Source: Gammaproteobacteria bacterium (lineage in GTDB: Bacteria > Pseudomonadota > Gammaproteobacteria > Pseudomonadales > Azotimanducaceae). Taken from it: a stretch of DNA of 40,409 nt. This document shows, piece after piece, positions 17,355 to 26,082 of the stretch. The translations under genes and the position numbers were made by a program. The notes below the pieces were generated by a model. That model saw nothing but the letters and a program-made list of their open reading frames with translations, ran no database searches and was not told the origin of the DNA. Location of the stretch: assembly GCA_028821515.1 (NCBI GenBank), contig JAPPGA010000007.1:1-40409 (forward strand), written 5' to 3'. Position 1 is the first letter of the stretch; each line of letters opens with the position of its first letter.

Positions 17355-19061
17355 ATGAGATCGAAAACCAGGATCGCCGCAACGGGCATGAACGTTGTGA
17401 TCCTCATCGCAGGATGCGGCGGCGGGGACGGGGGCACCGGACCGGTCCTGCCCGTCGTGCCGCCCGCGCCGCCCCCGGAGCCGCCCCCTGCGGCCACCCG
17501 ATTCGTCGACGCCACCGCAGATTCCGGAATCCGCTACGAGCACGGCTACCTGAATCCTCCGGAATTCATCGATCCCGAAGAGTTCGGCGGCGGTGTTGCC
17601 GCCGGCGACTACGATGGCGACGGGTTCGTCGACCTCTTCGTCGTCCGTGGCGACATCGGGCCCAACCTGCTGTACCGGAATCTAGGTGACAACGTCTTCG
17701 AGAATGTCGCAATGGAGGCGGGCGTCGCCTATACGAAGTCCGCCTCGGAAAACTATCGGCACTGCGGACCGGCTTTCGCCGACATGGATGGCGACGGCGA
17801 CCTCGACCTGTTCGTCGGAGGGCTGGAGTGGGATCCGTCATTCGTTTTCGCGAACGAGGGCGACGGCACGTTCACCGATGTGACCCCGGACTCGGGCATA
17901 AGCGCCATCGGCGCCCGTCACACCGTATCGGCCGGATTCGGCGACTATGACCTCGATGGCGACCTCGACATGTTTCTCACCCACTGGGGTACCGAAGACG
18001 GGCCCGGCCTGCGGTTGCACACCGAGCACCTGTGGCGAAACGACACGGCGAACGGCGACATCCGGTTTACCGATGTCAGCCTCGAAGCGGGTATCTCAAC
18101 GGATATCTTCAGGGACGAGGCGGTGAGATCCGCCTACGGTGACGGGTTCGACTACACCTTCACGGCCACGTTTGCGCGCATCAACGAGGACCGCTATCCG
18201 GACCTCCTGATCGCAGCGGATTTCCTGACTTCCATGTACTACCTGAACAATGGCGACGGCACGTTCAGGAACGCCACCGACAGGAGCGTCATTCAGGACC
18301 GCAACGGCATGGGCTCGGCCGTGGGCGACTACGATGCGGACGGCGACCTCGACTGGTTCGTCACGTCAATCTGGAGCCTGCCCGACGAACAGGGCGACCA
18401 GCTCTTCGAGCTCGGCAATCGGCTCTATCAGAACACGGGAGGAGAGTTCTCGGACGTGACAGAGCTGGCAGGCGTCGAGGACGGTGGGTGGGGATGGGCC
18501 GCGTGCTTCGCGGACTTCGACAACGATGGGGACCTGGACATCTACCACACCAACGGCTGGTGGATCCCATTCGCACCGAACTTCTTTCACAGGGACGAGA
18601 GCCGGTTCTTCGAATCCATCGGGAACGGCGAGTTCCTGGAAAAATCCCGCGATGTCGGGCTTGCGGATACCGAGCGGGGATACGCCATCGTCTGCGCGGA
18701 CTTCGACAACGACGGGGACACGGATATCTTCCAGGCACATCGCAACACGGCCAACGCAGGCACGCTGTGGCGGAACGATACGACCCGCCGCCGCTACCTC
18801 AAGGTGGAACTCAACGGGTTACCCCCCAACACGGAGGCCGCGGGCGCCCGTATCCGGGTCACCACGGCAGGTCAGACGCAACTGCGCGAGATCATGATCG
18901 GCAGCAACTTCACGTCGCAGAATCCCGCCGTACAGGGGTTCGGACTCGACAGCGCCGGCGAGGTCGACACCGTGGAAGTCGAATGGCCCGACGGCCAACT
19001 CACCACCAGGCGCGATGTCGCCGCGGATCAGACGCTAAGGCTGGACCATCCCGGCATGTGA
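17355..19061 (+). CDS. CRTAC1-like lipoprotein with FG-GAP/VCBS repeats and an ASPIC/UnbV domain
   Basis: A 568-residue exported protein. The N-terminus ends in a lipobox-like ILIAGC (Cys21) followed by Gly/Pro-rich linker sequence, so it is probably an outer-membrane lipoprotein. About six FG-GAP/VCBS-type calcium-binding repeats follow, each with a D-x-D-x-D-G-D-x-D core, for example GDYDGDGFVDLFV, ADMDGDGDLDLFVG, GDYDLDGDLDMFL and ADFDNDGDLDIYH. The last ~110 residues match the ASPIC/UnbV domain: LPPNTEAAGARIRV, and VEVEWPDGQLTT. The beta-propeller fold suggests binding to a surface or a partner protein; enzymatic activity is not implied. Divergently transcribed from the DsbD-TlpA gene across a 190-bp gap. 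Confidence 0.9.
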   Translation: MRSKTRIAATGMNVVILIAGCGGGDGGTGPVLPVVPPAPPPEPPPAATRFVDATADSGIRYEHGYLNPPEFIDPEEFGGGVAAGDYDGDGFVDLFVVRGDIGPNLLYRNLGDNVFENVAMEAGVAYTKSASENYRHCGPAFADMDGDGDLDLFVGGLEWDPSFVFANEGDGTFTDVTPDSGISAIGARHTVSAGFGDYDLDGDLDMFLTHWGTEDGPGLRLHTEHLWRNDTANGDIRFTDVSLEAGISTDIFRDEAVRSAYGDGFDYTFTATFARINEDRYPDLLIAADFLTSMYYLNNGDGTFRNATDRSVIQDRNGMGSAVGDYDADGDLDWFVTSIWSLPDEQGDQLFELGNRLYQNTGGEFSDVTELAGVEDGGWGWAACFADFDNDGDLDIYHTNGWWIPFAPNFFHRDESRFFESIGNGEFLEKSRDVGLADTERGYAIVCADFDNDGDTDIFQAHRNTANAGTLWRNDTTRRRYLKVELNGLPPNTEAAGARIRVTTAGQTQLREIMIGSNFTSQNPAVQGFGLDSAGEVDTVEVEWPDGQLTTRRDVAADQTLRLDHPGM

Positions 19062-19080
19062 GGAATCGCCCAGGGCCGCG

Positions 19081-20319
19081 TTACCCGGGACCCCCCAACA
19101 GTTCGGCGAGCTTCTCGTCAAGATGATGGCCGCGCAGGTCCTTCGCGAGAATCTCGCCGCTGGCCGAATCCACCAGGTAGTTCTTGGGCACCCCGGTCAC
19201 GTTATACGCCCGTGGCGCATCGGCGTCTTCGCCCATCCCGAGGTCATGCCAGGGCAACTGTTCTTCCTCGGAAGCCACTTCCCAGTCCTCGCGATCATTG
19301 TCGATAGTGAAAGACACGATTTCGAACCCTTTGTCACGGTACCGCGAATAGGCTTCCTTCATGTGCGGAATCTCCACGCGGCACGGCCCGCACCAGGATG
19401 CCCAAAACTCGACCAGAACGATCTTGCTATTGGCCCGCACGTCGGCCAGCCGGATCGACTTACCGTCAAGGGTCTGGGCCGTGAAGTCTCGAATTCCCGC
19501 GCCGACCGCAAAGCGCTTTCTCTCGGCAGATCGTTTGGTTTCCGACTCCTCCATGCGCGCGAGGCGCTCAACCACCCAGGGATCGTCCGGCGTCATCTCG
19601 GCGAGACTGCGCAAGGCTTCGAGCATCCATTGGCCGCCAAGCCAGGCCGACTCGATGGTGAGGCGACGCACCAGCGCGTCCGTGTGCGTGGTGGCCGTTT
19701 GCGCGCGGCCTTCCTGTTCCAGATCCAGCATGCGATTGAATGCGGCTGACGCCCGGTCCGTGCGCGCTCTTCGCTCCGACTCGGTTTCTCCATCTACGGC
19801 ACCAAGCAGCGCCCTGTAGTCGGCCTGGGCCTCCACGTAAGGAGCCGAACGGCGCCACGAGTTATAGACCGCGTCGTTGTAGCGACCGCCTTCGATGAAG
19901 AACTGGCCGGGACGGGTCATGTGCAGCCGCAACTCACCCGGCTCCAGGATGAACGCGTTGCCCTTGTAGGGTGCATAGCGCTGGCCTTCGTGACCGATGG
20001 CGTCGAGTACATAGAAATAGACGACTGCCGGCGTTTCGATATTGGCCTCTACCCTAAACGTGCCGTCCGGCGACAATGGCGCCTTCGCGATCACGTCAAG
20101 GGTCGACTCCAGACTGGCCCGCTTGTCCTGGCCTGACGTCGCCGCAGCCATCATCCCGCCCACCTGTTGTTCACCAGGCGAGGGTTTGGAAGCCCACACG
20201 ACGAAGTTGCCGCTCCTGTAGATGGCCGAGAGATCGCCCTCAAGGACGAAGTTGCCCGCAAATGCTGGTGAGCCAGCCAGCACTGCAATCAATGGCCAGA
20301 GCGCCCGAAGTCGATTCAT
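19081..20319 (-). CDS. Periplasmic TlpA-type thiol-disulfide oxidoreductase with N-terminal extension
   Basis: A 412-residue protein with a Sec signal peptide (MNRLRALWPLIAVLAGSPAFA). Residues about 22-130 are beta-rich and resemble the DUF4369-like domains that precede thioredoxins; 140-270 are helical and charged; the last ~140 residues are a TlpA/ResA-like thioredoxin with WCGPC at about 307-311 in FWASWCGPCRVEIPH, and the cis-proline region VTGVPKNYLVD. It likely reduces periplasmic or outer-membrane-facing disulfides using electrons from a DsbD-like partner, plausibly the fusion protein encoded nearby; this is inference. It converges on the CRTAC1-like gene with only 19 bases between stops. 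Confidence 0.88.
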   Translation of the reverse strand: MNRLRALWPLIAVLAGSPAFAGNFVLEGDLSAIYRSGNFVVWASKPSPGEQQVGGMMAAATSGQDKRASLESTLDVIAKAPLSPDGTFRVEANIETPAVVYFYVLDAIGHEGQRYAPYKGNAFILEPGELRLHMTRPGQFFIEGGRYNDAVYNSWRRSAPYVEAQADYRALLGAVDGETESERRARTDRASAAFNRMLDLEQEGRAQTATTHTDALVRRLTIESAWLGGQWMLEALRSLAEMTPDDPWVVERLARMEESETKRSAERKRFAVGAGIRDFTAQTLDGKSIRLADVRANSKIVLVEFWASWCGPCRVEIPHMKEAYSRYRDKGFEIVSFTIDNDREDWEVASEEEQLPWHDLGMGEDADAPRAYNVTGVPKNYLVDSASGEILAKDLRGHHLDEKLAELLGGPG

Positions 20320-20430
20320 GATTTCCGACTCAAAACGAAAAAACCCATCATAAGAACCAATGTTCGAGCATCAGTTCCCGACGCGCTTCGATGGGGATCC
20401 CAACGCATTCCCGCCGCCGAGCGCCTCCGG

Positions 20431-21390
20431 TCAGTAGCCGAGTTCCTTGTCAATAACGCCCGCGAGGCGTTCGCCGTCGAGAAAACGGCGGATGTTGCCG
20501 ACGAAGCGGTCCATGTTCCGAGCCGCACGGAACTGACTCGCGCCCGCGGTGTGCGGCGTCATCACGACGTTCGGCACCGACCACAGTTTGCTGTCGGGCG
20601 GAAGGGGTTCACGGGGCGCGACGTCGAGCGCCGCACCCGCGATGCTCCCGGATTCCAACGCCTCCACGAGGTCGTCCTCCACCATGATCTCTCCCCGCGT
20701 GACGTTGACGAGGTAGGCCGAAGGCCGCATCCGCGCGAAGGCGGCGGCATTGAACTTGCCCCGGGTCTCCGGAGTCAGTGGGGAGCAGATGGCCACGACA
20801 TCCGAGGTTGCCAGCAATTCGTCGAAAGCGTCCGGTCCCAGCACCCGCTCCACTTCCGGCGAAGGATCCACCGGGTCGCGATCCAGCGCCAGCACGTCCA
20901 TGCCAAACGCAGCCGCGCGGCGCGCAACAGCACGTCCCGTCCCGCCAAAACCGAAGATGCCCATCACGAGGCCCGTCAACTCGATCTCGCGGTAGCGCAT
21001 CTCGGGCCGGTGGTTCCAACCTTCCGGGCCGAACTTGAGCGCGGTAGCGAGCTGACGCGTCAACATCAGCAACAGACCGAAGGCGTGGTCGGCAAGATGT
21101 TCGCCGACCAGGCCCTTTTCGCTGGTCAGCACCACGTCGCTCGCCTTGAACTCTTCGTAGAGAAAACTGTCCACGCCGGAGGAGATGGCCTGTACCCAAC
21201 GAAGCTTCCTGGCCGCCGCGAACATGTCCTTCGATACATGGCCGAACACCACGTCAGCATCTGCGATTTCGCGGACCGCATCGCGCGGGTTGGAGACGAC
21301 GACTTCCTCTGCGCCCGCGTCACGTATACGAGAGAGGTCAGCTTCCGAGACTTCCCGCATCGTCAATCCGGGGATGATCAGTACCTTCAT
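20431..21390 (-). CDS. D-2-hydroxyacid dehydrogenase
   Basis: A 319-residue NAD(P)-dependent dehydrogenase that interconverts 2-oxoacids and D-2-hydroxyacids. The nucleotide-binding glycines are in GIFGFGGTGRAVARRAA (about 144-160). The catalytic triad of the family is visible: Arg232 in NVTRGEI, Glu261 in PREPLP and His280 in MTPHTAG. The ATG at 21390 is chosen rather than the open frame to 21465, because it overlaps the upstream hydratase stop in ATGA and begins at the conserved first strand. It is the last gene of the catabolic run, so it may reduce or oxidise an oxoacid made by the preceding enzymes. Confidence 0.92.
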   Translation of the reverse strand: MKVLIIPGLTMREVSEADLSRIRDAGAEEVVVSNPRDAVREIADADVVFGHVSKDMFAAARKLRWVQAISSGVDSFLYEEFKASDVVLTSEKGLVGEHLADHAFGLLLMLTRQLATALKFGPEGWNHRPEMRYREIELTGLVMGIFGFGGTGRAVARRAAAFGMDVLALDRDPVDPSPEVERVLGPDAFDELLATSDVVAICSPLTPETRGKFNAAAFARMRPSAYLVNVTRGEIMVEDDLVEALESGSIAGAALDVAPREPLPPDSKLWSVPNVVMTPHTAGASQFRAARNMDRFVGNIRRFLDGERLAGVIDKELGY

Positions 21391-22088
21391 GTGAACACCA
21401 CTTCCACAACACCCAGGCCGGAGCCAAAATCGCCCGACCAGCCCGAGGGTTCCGTGACGGGGCAACGCCCGAAGGAACCCGTGATGACCCGCTGTCCGGG
21501 CCGCAGCGTCCGGCCGAACTGGGACAACTGTGCCGCCAGCGCCGCGATCGAGGCGAAATGGTCTTCTATGTGACCGCGTGCCGCCACCGTTTCCACTGCC
21601 TCGCCATCACGAGACAGCGTTACGACGAGGGACTCGAAGTCGATCTCGGAAATGGACCGCAGGGTTCCTGCCACGATGCCCCACTGCGACAGGTCGTCCG
21701 CCAGTCTCTCCTGGGCCGGCGCATCCGGCGGCAGCCGCCGCTCGTTGATCTCGAACCCCGGCGCCACGCCCTCAACGGCGTCGATCACGTCATCGCGCGA
21801 CACCTCGCCCGCAAGTTCCCTGGCCATGGTGAAACAGCACTCGTTCTCAACGCCGACGCTCTCGAAGGTGTCGAGACCGATACGGGCGCCAGACGCGAAT
21901 ATCCGGCTCTCAAGGACATAGCCGAATGGACGAAAGCCCGCGCCCATTGAGTCACGGGCCCGTCCCGAAGTCAGGCCCACCTTCCAGCCACCCAGCCTTT
22001 CGCCGGCGGCGAGCTTCTCCTCCAGCGCTTCAAGCTGGCGGCTCAATCCCGTGTGCAGGTCGCTTGGTGTCGGCGTTTGCTGCGTCAA
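21387..22088 (-). CDS. 2-keto-4-pentenoate hydratase-like protein (FAH/MhpD superfamily)
   Basis: A 233-residue protein resembling MhpD/DmpE hydratases. Family landmarks are GGWKVGLTS near the N-terminus, VGVENECCFTMARELAG where the metal-binding glutamates lie, and GQRVITGSFGRCPV near the C-terminus. MhpD-type enzymes hydrate 2-hydroxypenta-2,4-dienoate in meta-cleavage pathways; related members are decarboxylases or isomerases, so the substrate is not fixed. No ATG or GTG is available, and the start is a TTG at 22088 preceded by AAAGGA at 9-base spacing. Upstream lies a short, strikingly AT-rich gap (22089-22135) in an otherwise GC-rich region, which may hold an internal promoter. Confidence 0.82.
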   Translation of the reverse strand: MTQQTPTPSDLHTGLSRQLEALEEKLAAGERLGGWKVGLTSGRARDSMGAGFRPFGYVLESRIFASGARIGLDTFESVGVENECCFTMARELAGEVSRDDVIDAVEGVAPGFEINERRLPPDAPAQERLADDLSQWGIVAGTLRSISEIDFESLVVTLSRDGEAVETVAARGHIEDHFASIAALAAQLSQFGRTLRPGQRVITGSFGRCPVTEPSGWSGDFGSGLGVVEVVFT

Positions 22089-22145
22089 GACAAAAAATCC
22101 TTTTATATCAACATGTTAAAAAATCACATCGATGACAACAGCCGA

Positions 22146-22952
22146 TCAGCGGATCAACCCGGCCCGATCACGCAGCACGTCGTTGCTGCGCTCCATGTGG
22201 AACATGCCCCGCACGATCATCAACTCGCCAGTCACGTGCGCCGCCGCGTCAGAGGCCAGGAAGACGCAGGCATCGGCGACATGTTCCGGTTCGTTGGGCA
22301 GCAACAGCGGGGGGACCGCCGTGCCGTCCTTACGCATCGCAGGCGGCGCGAATCCGCGTTGCCTCATGTACGGGGTCACCGTGACACCCGGCGCGACGCA
22401 GTTCACGTTGATGCTGTGCTCCGCGAAATTGAGCGCAAGGCTTTTCGTCAGGTTGATCATGCCGGCTTTCGCGGCAGCGTAGGCCTCCAGGCGCGGATTG
22501 AGATTGATCCCCGCGGTGGAGGAGATATTGATGATCTTTCCGCCGTCCCCCTGCTCGATCATGACCTTCGCCGCGGCGACATCGCACAGGAACGCACTGT
22601 CGAGATTGAGTCCGATGGTCCGGTCCCAGTCGGCCAGCTTCGCCTTCATGACCCCGGAGAAGCCGCCGCCCCCCGCGTTGGCGACCATGATGTCGAGCCT
22701 GCCGAACGCATCCAGCGTTTTCTGGACCAGGTTATCCACCTGCTCGGGGACGGTCACGTCGGTGGCGACTGCCAGCGATTCGCGCCCCATTTCCCGAATC
22801 TCGCCCGCCACCCGGTCGAGGCGTTCCTGCTGGCGCGCGCCCACCACGACATGCGCCCCCGCCTCGGCATAGGCCTTGCTGATCGCCTCGCCGATGCCGC
22901 TGCCGCCGCCGGTGACGATGGCTATCTTGTCCTTCAAACCAAATGCCGACAT
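22146..22952 (-). CDS. Short-chain dehydrogenase/reductase, copy 1
   Basis: A 268-residue classical SDR with Rossmann motif TGGGSGIG (14-21), NAG at 92-94 in VANAGGGG, active-site Ser145, Tyr158 and Lys162 (EAYAAAK), and Asn116. It would oxidise or reduce a hydroxyl/keto substrate using NAD(P). The C-terminal region (PNEPEHVADACVFLASDAAAHVTG) is typical of FabG-like members. AGGA about 10 bases before the ATG supports the start. It follows the second SDR by 28 bp in the same direction; the two proteins are related but clearly distinct, so they probably act on different intermediates. Confidence 0.92.
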   Translation of the reverse strand: MSAFGLKDKIAIVTGGGSGIGEAISKAYAEAGAHVVVGARQQERLDRVAGEIREMGRESLAVATDVTVPEQVDNLVQKTLDAFGRLDIMVANAGGGGFSGVMKAKLADWDRTIGLNLDSAFLCDVAAAKVMIEQGDGGKIINISSTAGINLNPRLEAYAAAKAGMINLTKSLALNFAEHSINVNCVAPGVTVTPYMRQRGFAPPAMRKDGTAVPPLLLPNEPEHVADACVFLASDAAAHVTGELMIVRGMFHMERSNDVLRDRAGLIR

Positions 22953-22980
22953 CTCTGTTGTTTCCTGCTCCCTCGATGCG

Positions 22981-23772
22981 TTAGCTGTAGGCCGAAGCCC
23001 ACTCGGACCCTCGCACCACCAGCGTTTCCCCCGTCATGAGATCCGAACCGGCCGAGGCGAAATAGATGACCGCGTTGGCGATGTCCTCCGGCTTCCCCGG
23101 CAACTGCAGCGGCGCACCTTCTCCGGATTGCAGCCGCTGGCGCTTCAGGTGCTCGTCTTCCGTCATGCCGGGAACCGGTCGGTCCGGCACCCCCACGCTG
23201 CCGGGTGCCACGCAGTTCACGTTGATGTTGTGTATCGCCCAACTGATCGCCAGCGATCTCGTCAGGTTGATCACCGCCGCCTTGGCCGCCGCGTAGTGCG
23301 CCGCGTTCTCCTCTCCCTTTATGCCCGAAGAGGAAGCGACATTGACGATCTTGCCGCCCTGCCGCGAGATCATGTGTCTTGCCGCTGCCGCGCAACAGTA
23401 AAACGTGCTGTTGAGATTGAGGTCGATGCTGGCCTTCCAGTCCTGCGGCGAGATTTCCTCGGGTTTGCCGAAGGAGATGGCGCCGACGTTGTTTATCAGA
23501 ACGTCGACGCTGCCGAACGCGTCCGCGGCCCCCTCGATCATTCGCTCTACCTGCGCCGGGTCGGTGACATCCGCCGTTACGGCGGCGGCATCGCCGCCCC
23601 GTCCCCGGATTTCCTCGACGACCCTGTCCAGTGCATCGCGGTGACGGCCCACCACGACAATTCTCGCACCGGCGCCGGCCACCGAGAGCGCAATGCTCCT
23701 GCCTATCCCATGGCCAGTTCCGCCACCGCCCGTGACGATGGCGACCCTGTCGTTCAGTTCAAACCGCGACAT
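22981..23772 (-). CDS. Short-chain dehydrogenase/reductase, copy 2
   Basis: A 263-residue classical SDR. The Rossmann loop is expanded, TGGGGTGHGIG (14-24), a form seen in some SDRs acting on hydroxyacyl substrates. The NNAG motif reads NNVG (94-97). Catalytic residues are Ser147, Tyr160 and Lys164 in HYAAAKAAVINL. The C-terminus has the usual GKPEDIANAVIYFAS. The ATG at 23772 is preferred to a TTG at 23778. It lies between an unknown gene and SDR copy 1 in the catabolic run. Confidence 0.92.
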   Translation of the reverse strand: MSRFELNDRVAIVTGGGGTGHGIGRSIALSVAGAGARIVVVGRHRDALDRVVEEIRGRGGDAAAVTADVTDPAQVERMIEGAADAFGSVDVLINNVGAISFGKPEEISPQDWKASIDLNLNSTFYCCAAAARHMISRQGGKIVNVASSSGIKGEENAAHYAAAKAAVINLTRSLAISWAIHNINVNCVAPGSVGVPDRPVPGMTEDEHLKRQRLQSGEGAPLQLPGKPEDIANAVIYFASAGSDLMTGETLVVRGSEWASAYS

Positions 23773-23805
23773 GCCCAAAAAACTCCGATCGAAGCGGTGG
23801 CGATC

Positions 23806-24438
23806 CTAAACATCGACCGCACAGAGCTTCAGGAAGAACTTTTTCTGTTCGTCCGTCATCGCACCCAAGTCCGGTACGCCCATCTCGGTGGTCGGCAGAT
23901 CGGCGAACTCCGGCGAAGGCGCCTGCAGGGTCGCGGCGATGTTGTGCAGGCCGCCGCCTTCTTCGGATCCCGCGCCCAGCGCCGCCGCGACTTCGGGCGG
24001 CCAGACGTGCTTCGGGCCGCCGCCCAGGCCCAGCGGATTGGACCGGCCGACGAGTTCTTCGATCTGCCGGAACATCACCCGCTCCTCGGCGGACCGCTGC
24101 CTCTGGCCATCCCGGCCGTACTTCGAGCGAGACTGGTTGCAGATCGTCGCCCACTGGATGGCGATGTGAAAACCGGGAAGCGCCTTGCATTCATCCGGCG
24201 CGCCATCGCCGCCGCTGACCTTGCCGTCCTTGACCATGATGTAGTACGCGGCCTTCTCGCGCCCACCCTCAAGCAGCCGGGCGGGAGGATGCGTGTAGTC
24301 CTCGCTGAACCCCCACTCGATATGCGCCGGGAGATTCGCCTCTTCCAGCAACTGCACGCCTCCGGCGGCGCAGGCTTCGCACCAGGCCTTTGATCCGAAT
24401 TCTCCGACCTCCTCGAGTCTGGACACGTCTATGGGCAT
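23806..24438 (-). CDS. Unknown protein between acyl-CoA carboxylase and SDR genes
   Basis: A 210-residue soluble protein that I do not recognise with confidence. It starts MPIDVSRLEEVGEFGSKAW, has a mixed alpha/beta central part with YYIMVKDGKVSGGDGAPDEC that weakly recalls the SCP2 sterol-carrier fold, then a long charged helix (RSAEERVMFRQIEELVGR) and a Gly/Pro-rich section. The C-terminus is MTDEQKKFFLKLCAVDV. Three cysteines are in the N-terminal half. No signal peptide or membrane segment is seen. AGGA upstream of the ATG at 24438 supports the start. The frame is open far upstream but that part is antisense shadow of the carboxylase. Its position suggests a role in handling a CoA-linked or lipophilic intermediate; this is inference. 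Confidence 0.72.
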   Translation of the reverse strand: MPIDVSRLEEVGEFGSKAWCEACAAGGVQLLEEANLPAHIEWGFSEDYTHPPARLLEGGREKAAYYIMVKDGKVSGGDGAPDECKALPGFHIAIQWATICNQSRSKYGRDGQRQRSAEERVMFRQIEELVGRSNPLGLGGGPKHVWPPEVAAALGAGSEEGGGLHNIAATLQAPSPEFADLPTTEMGVPDLGAMTDEQKKFFLKLCAVDV

Positions 24439-24517
24439 CTCTGTCTTCCTGGTTGCACTTCCATCAGCTTGGAGGATTTCTTCCCCCGGAACAACCGCCG
24501 CGAAAGCGGTCAGCCAG

Positions 24518-26068
24518 CTACGGCATGTAGGGTGTCGGGCTCGGACCCAGTTGCATCTCCAGCGCCGGCTGCGCCATCTGTACGAATTCGCACACCATCG
24601 GCCGCGTTTCCCTCGGGTCGACGATGTCCTCGATATTGAACGCCTCGGCGGTTCGGAACGGGGACGAAAGCGCCTCCAGGCGCGCCTCGATCTCGGCGCG
24701 CTTGGCCTCCGGGTCGTCCGCTTCGTCGATGACGCGCCGGTACGCTGCCGACACGCCGCCGGAGATATGCATGGACCCCCAGTGCGCCGACGGCCAGGCG
24801 ACGCGCTTGAACATGCCGCCTGGCCGGTCATGGCACTGGCCCGCGACGCCGTAGAGCTGCCGGATGATGATGGAAATCCAGGGCATGCGGGTACGCAGCG
24901 TCGCGCACACCATCTTCGCCCCCGCGCGCACGATTCCCTGGCGCTGCTGCTCGGGTCCCACCATGAAACCGGGCTCGTCCGCGAGGTAGACCATCGGCAG
25001 GTGGAAGGTGTCGCAAAGCTGCAGGAACCGAATGACCTTCGTGCCGGCAGCCACATCCATGGAACCGCCCAGGCGTTTCGGGTTGTTGATCATGACCCCC
25101 ACGGGATAACCGTCCGCCCTTGCGAGTCCAACGATGCGCGAGCGCCCATAGTACGGGGTGATTTCGAAGAACGAGTCCCGGTCGAACACGGCGTCGAGGA
25201 CACGATAGGGATCGTAGGTCCGCCGCTTCTCTCGCGGGATGATGTCCAGCAGGGCTTCGTCCCTGCGTTTCGGATCGTCGCCCGTCTCGACCCGCGGCGG
25301 CATTCGCCAGACGTTCTCCGGCAGGTAGGAGAGGAACCGCTTCAGCATGCCGAAAGCCTCTTCCTCGGACTCGGCAAGGTTGTCTATGACACCGCTCTCG
25401 TACACCTGGCTACGCTCGTCTCCGAGATCCTCCTTGGTGATATCGATGCCGAGCGCCGCCTTGACCACCGGCGGACCCCCCGGGAATACCTGGCTCGTGC
25501 CCTTCACCATGACGTTGAAATGGGCCAGGCACGAGTCGACGGCAGGAAGCCCCGCGACAGAGCCCAACACGGCGGCGACCACCGGCACGCGGCAGAGCAG
25601 GTCCTGCACGCCCGGCGTCGTCGGGTTGGTCGGGATATACGTGCGTCCGATCTGTTCGAAGGTCCTGACACTGCCGCCCGTCGCATCCAGCAGCCGGACC
25701 AGGGGCAGGCGCCACTCCAGCGCCATCCTCTGCGCATGGCCGCTCTTGTTGCCTATCGCGGCGTCCGAAGCGCCACCCCGGACCGTGAAGTCGCCCGCGG
25801 TCAGTACCGCCTTGCGGCCATCGAGGCTCGCGAGGCCAATGATCGTGTTGGAGGGTCGCACATCGACAAGTTCGTTGCCGTCGTAGGTAGCAAGGCCCGC
25901 GAGTTGCCCGATTTCGCGGAACGACCCCGCGTCGGACACGAGTTCGATGCGCTCCCGGACGGTGAGCTTGCCCCGCTTTCGCTGCTCGGCAACGCCCGCT
26001 TCTCCGCCCATCTTCTCGGCGAGAGCCTGCCGCCGCCTGAGTTCCTCGATTTCGGGTTGCCAGACCAT
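24518..26068 (-). CDS. Acyl-CoA carboxylase beta (carboxyltransferase) subunit
   Basis: A 516-residue protein with the two crotonase-like carboxyltransferase domains of propionyl-/methylcrotonyl-CoA carboxylase beta subunits. Recognisable elements are RKRGKLTVRERIELV at the start, RTFEQIGRTY and VFPGGPPVVKAALG in domain N, and GFMVGPEQQRQGIVRAGAKM plus GVAGQCHDRPGG in domain C. The enzyme moves CO2 from biotin to an acyl-CoA; a biotin carboxylase/carrier subunit is required but none is encoded in this window. The substrate acyl-CoA is not evident; the AGA usually seen in the C-domain YGVAG-x-C segment appears as GQC. The ATG at 26068 is preferred; the longer open frame is shadow of the LLM gene. 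Confidence 0.9.
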   Translation of the reverse strand: MVWQPEIEELRRRQALAEKMGGEAGVAEQRKRGKLTVRERIELVSDAGSFREIGQLAGLATYDGNELVDVRPSNTIIGLASLDGRKAVLTAGDFTVRGGASDAAIGNKSGHAQRMALEWRLPLVRLLDATGGSVRTFEQIGRTYIPTNPTTPGVQDLLCRVPVVAAVLGSVAGLPAVDSCLAHFNVMVKGTSQVFPGGPPVVKAALGIDITKEDLGDERSQVYESGVIDNLAESEEEAFGMLKRFLSYLPENVWRMPPRVETGDDPKRRDEALLDIIPREKRRTYDPYRVLDAVFDRDSFFEITPYYGRSRIVGLARADGYPVGVMINNPKRLGGSMDVAAGTKVIRFLQLCDTFHLPMVYLADEPGFMVGPEQQRQGIVRAGAKMVCATLRTRMPWISIIIRQLYGVAGQCHDRPGGMFKRVAWPSAHWGSMHISGGVSAAYRRVIDEADDPEAKRAEIEARLEALSSPFRTAEAFNIEDIVDPRETRPMVCEFVQMAQPALEMQLGPSPTPYMP

Positions 26069-26082
26069 CTTTCCTGACCTCG

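Noticed and set aside
22876-24393. A 505-codon plus-strand open frame opposite the SDR and unknown genes
   Set aside because: It matches no protein family I recognise and lies opposite well-conserved SDR motifs on the minus strand.
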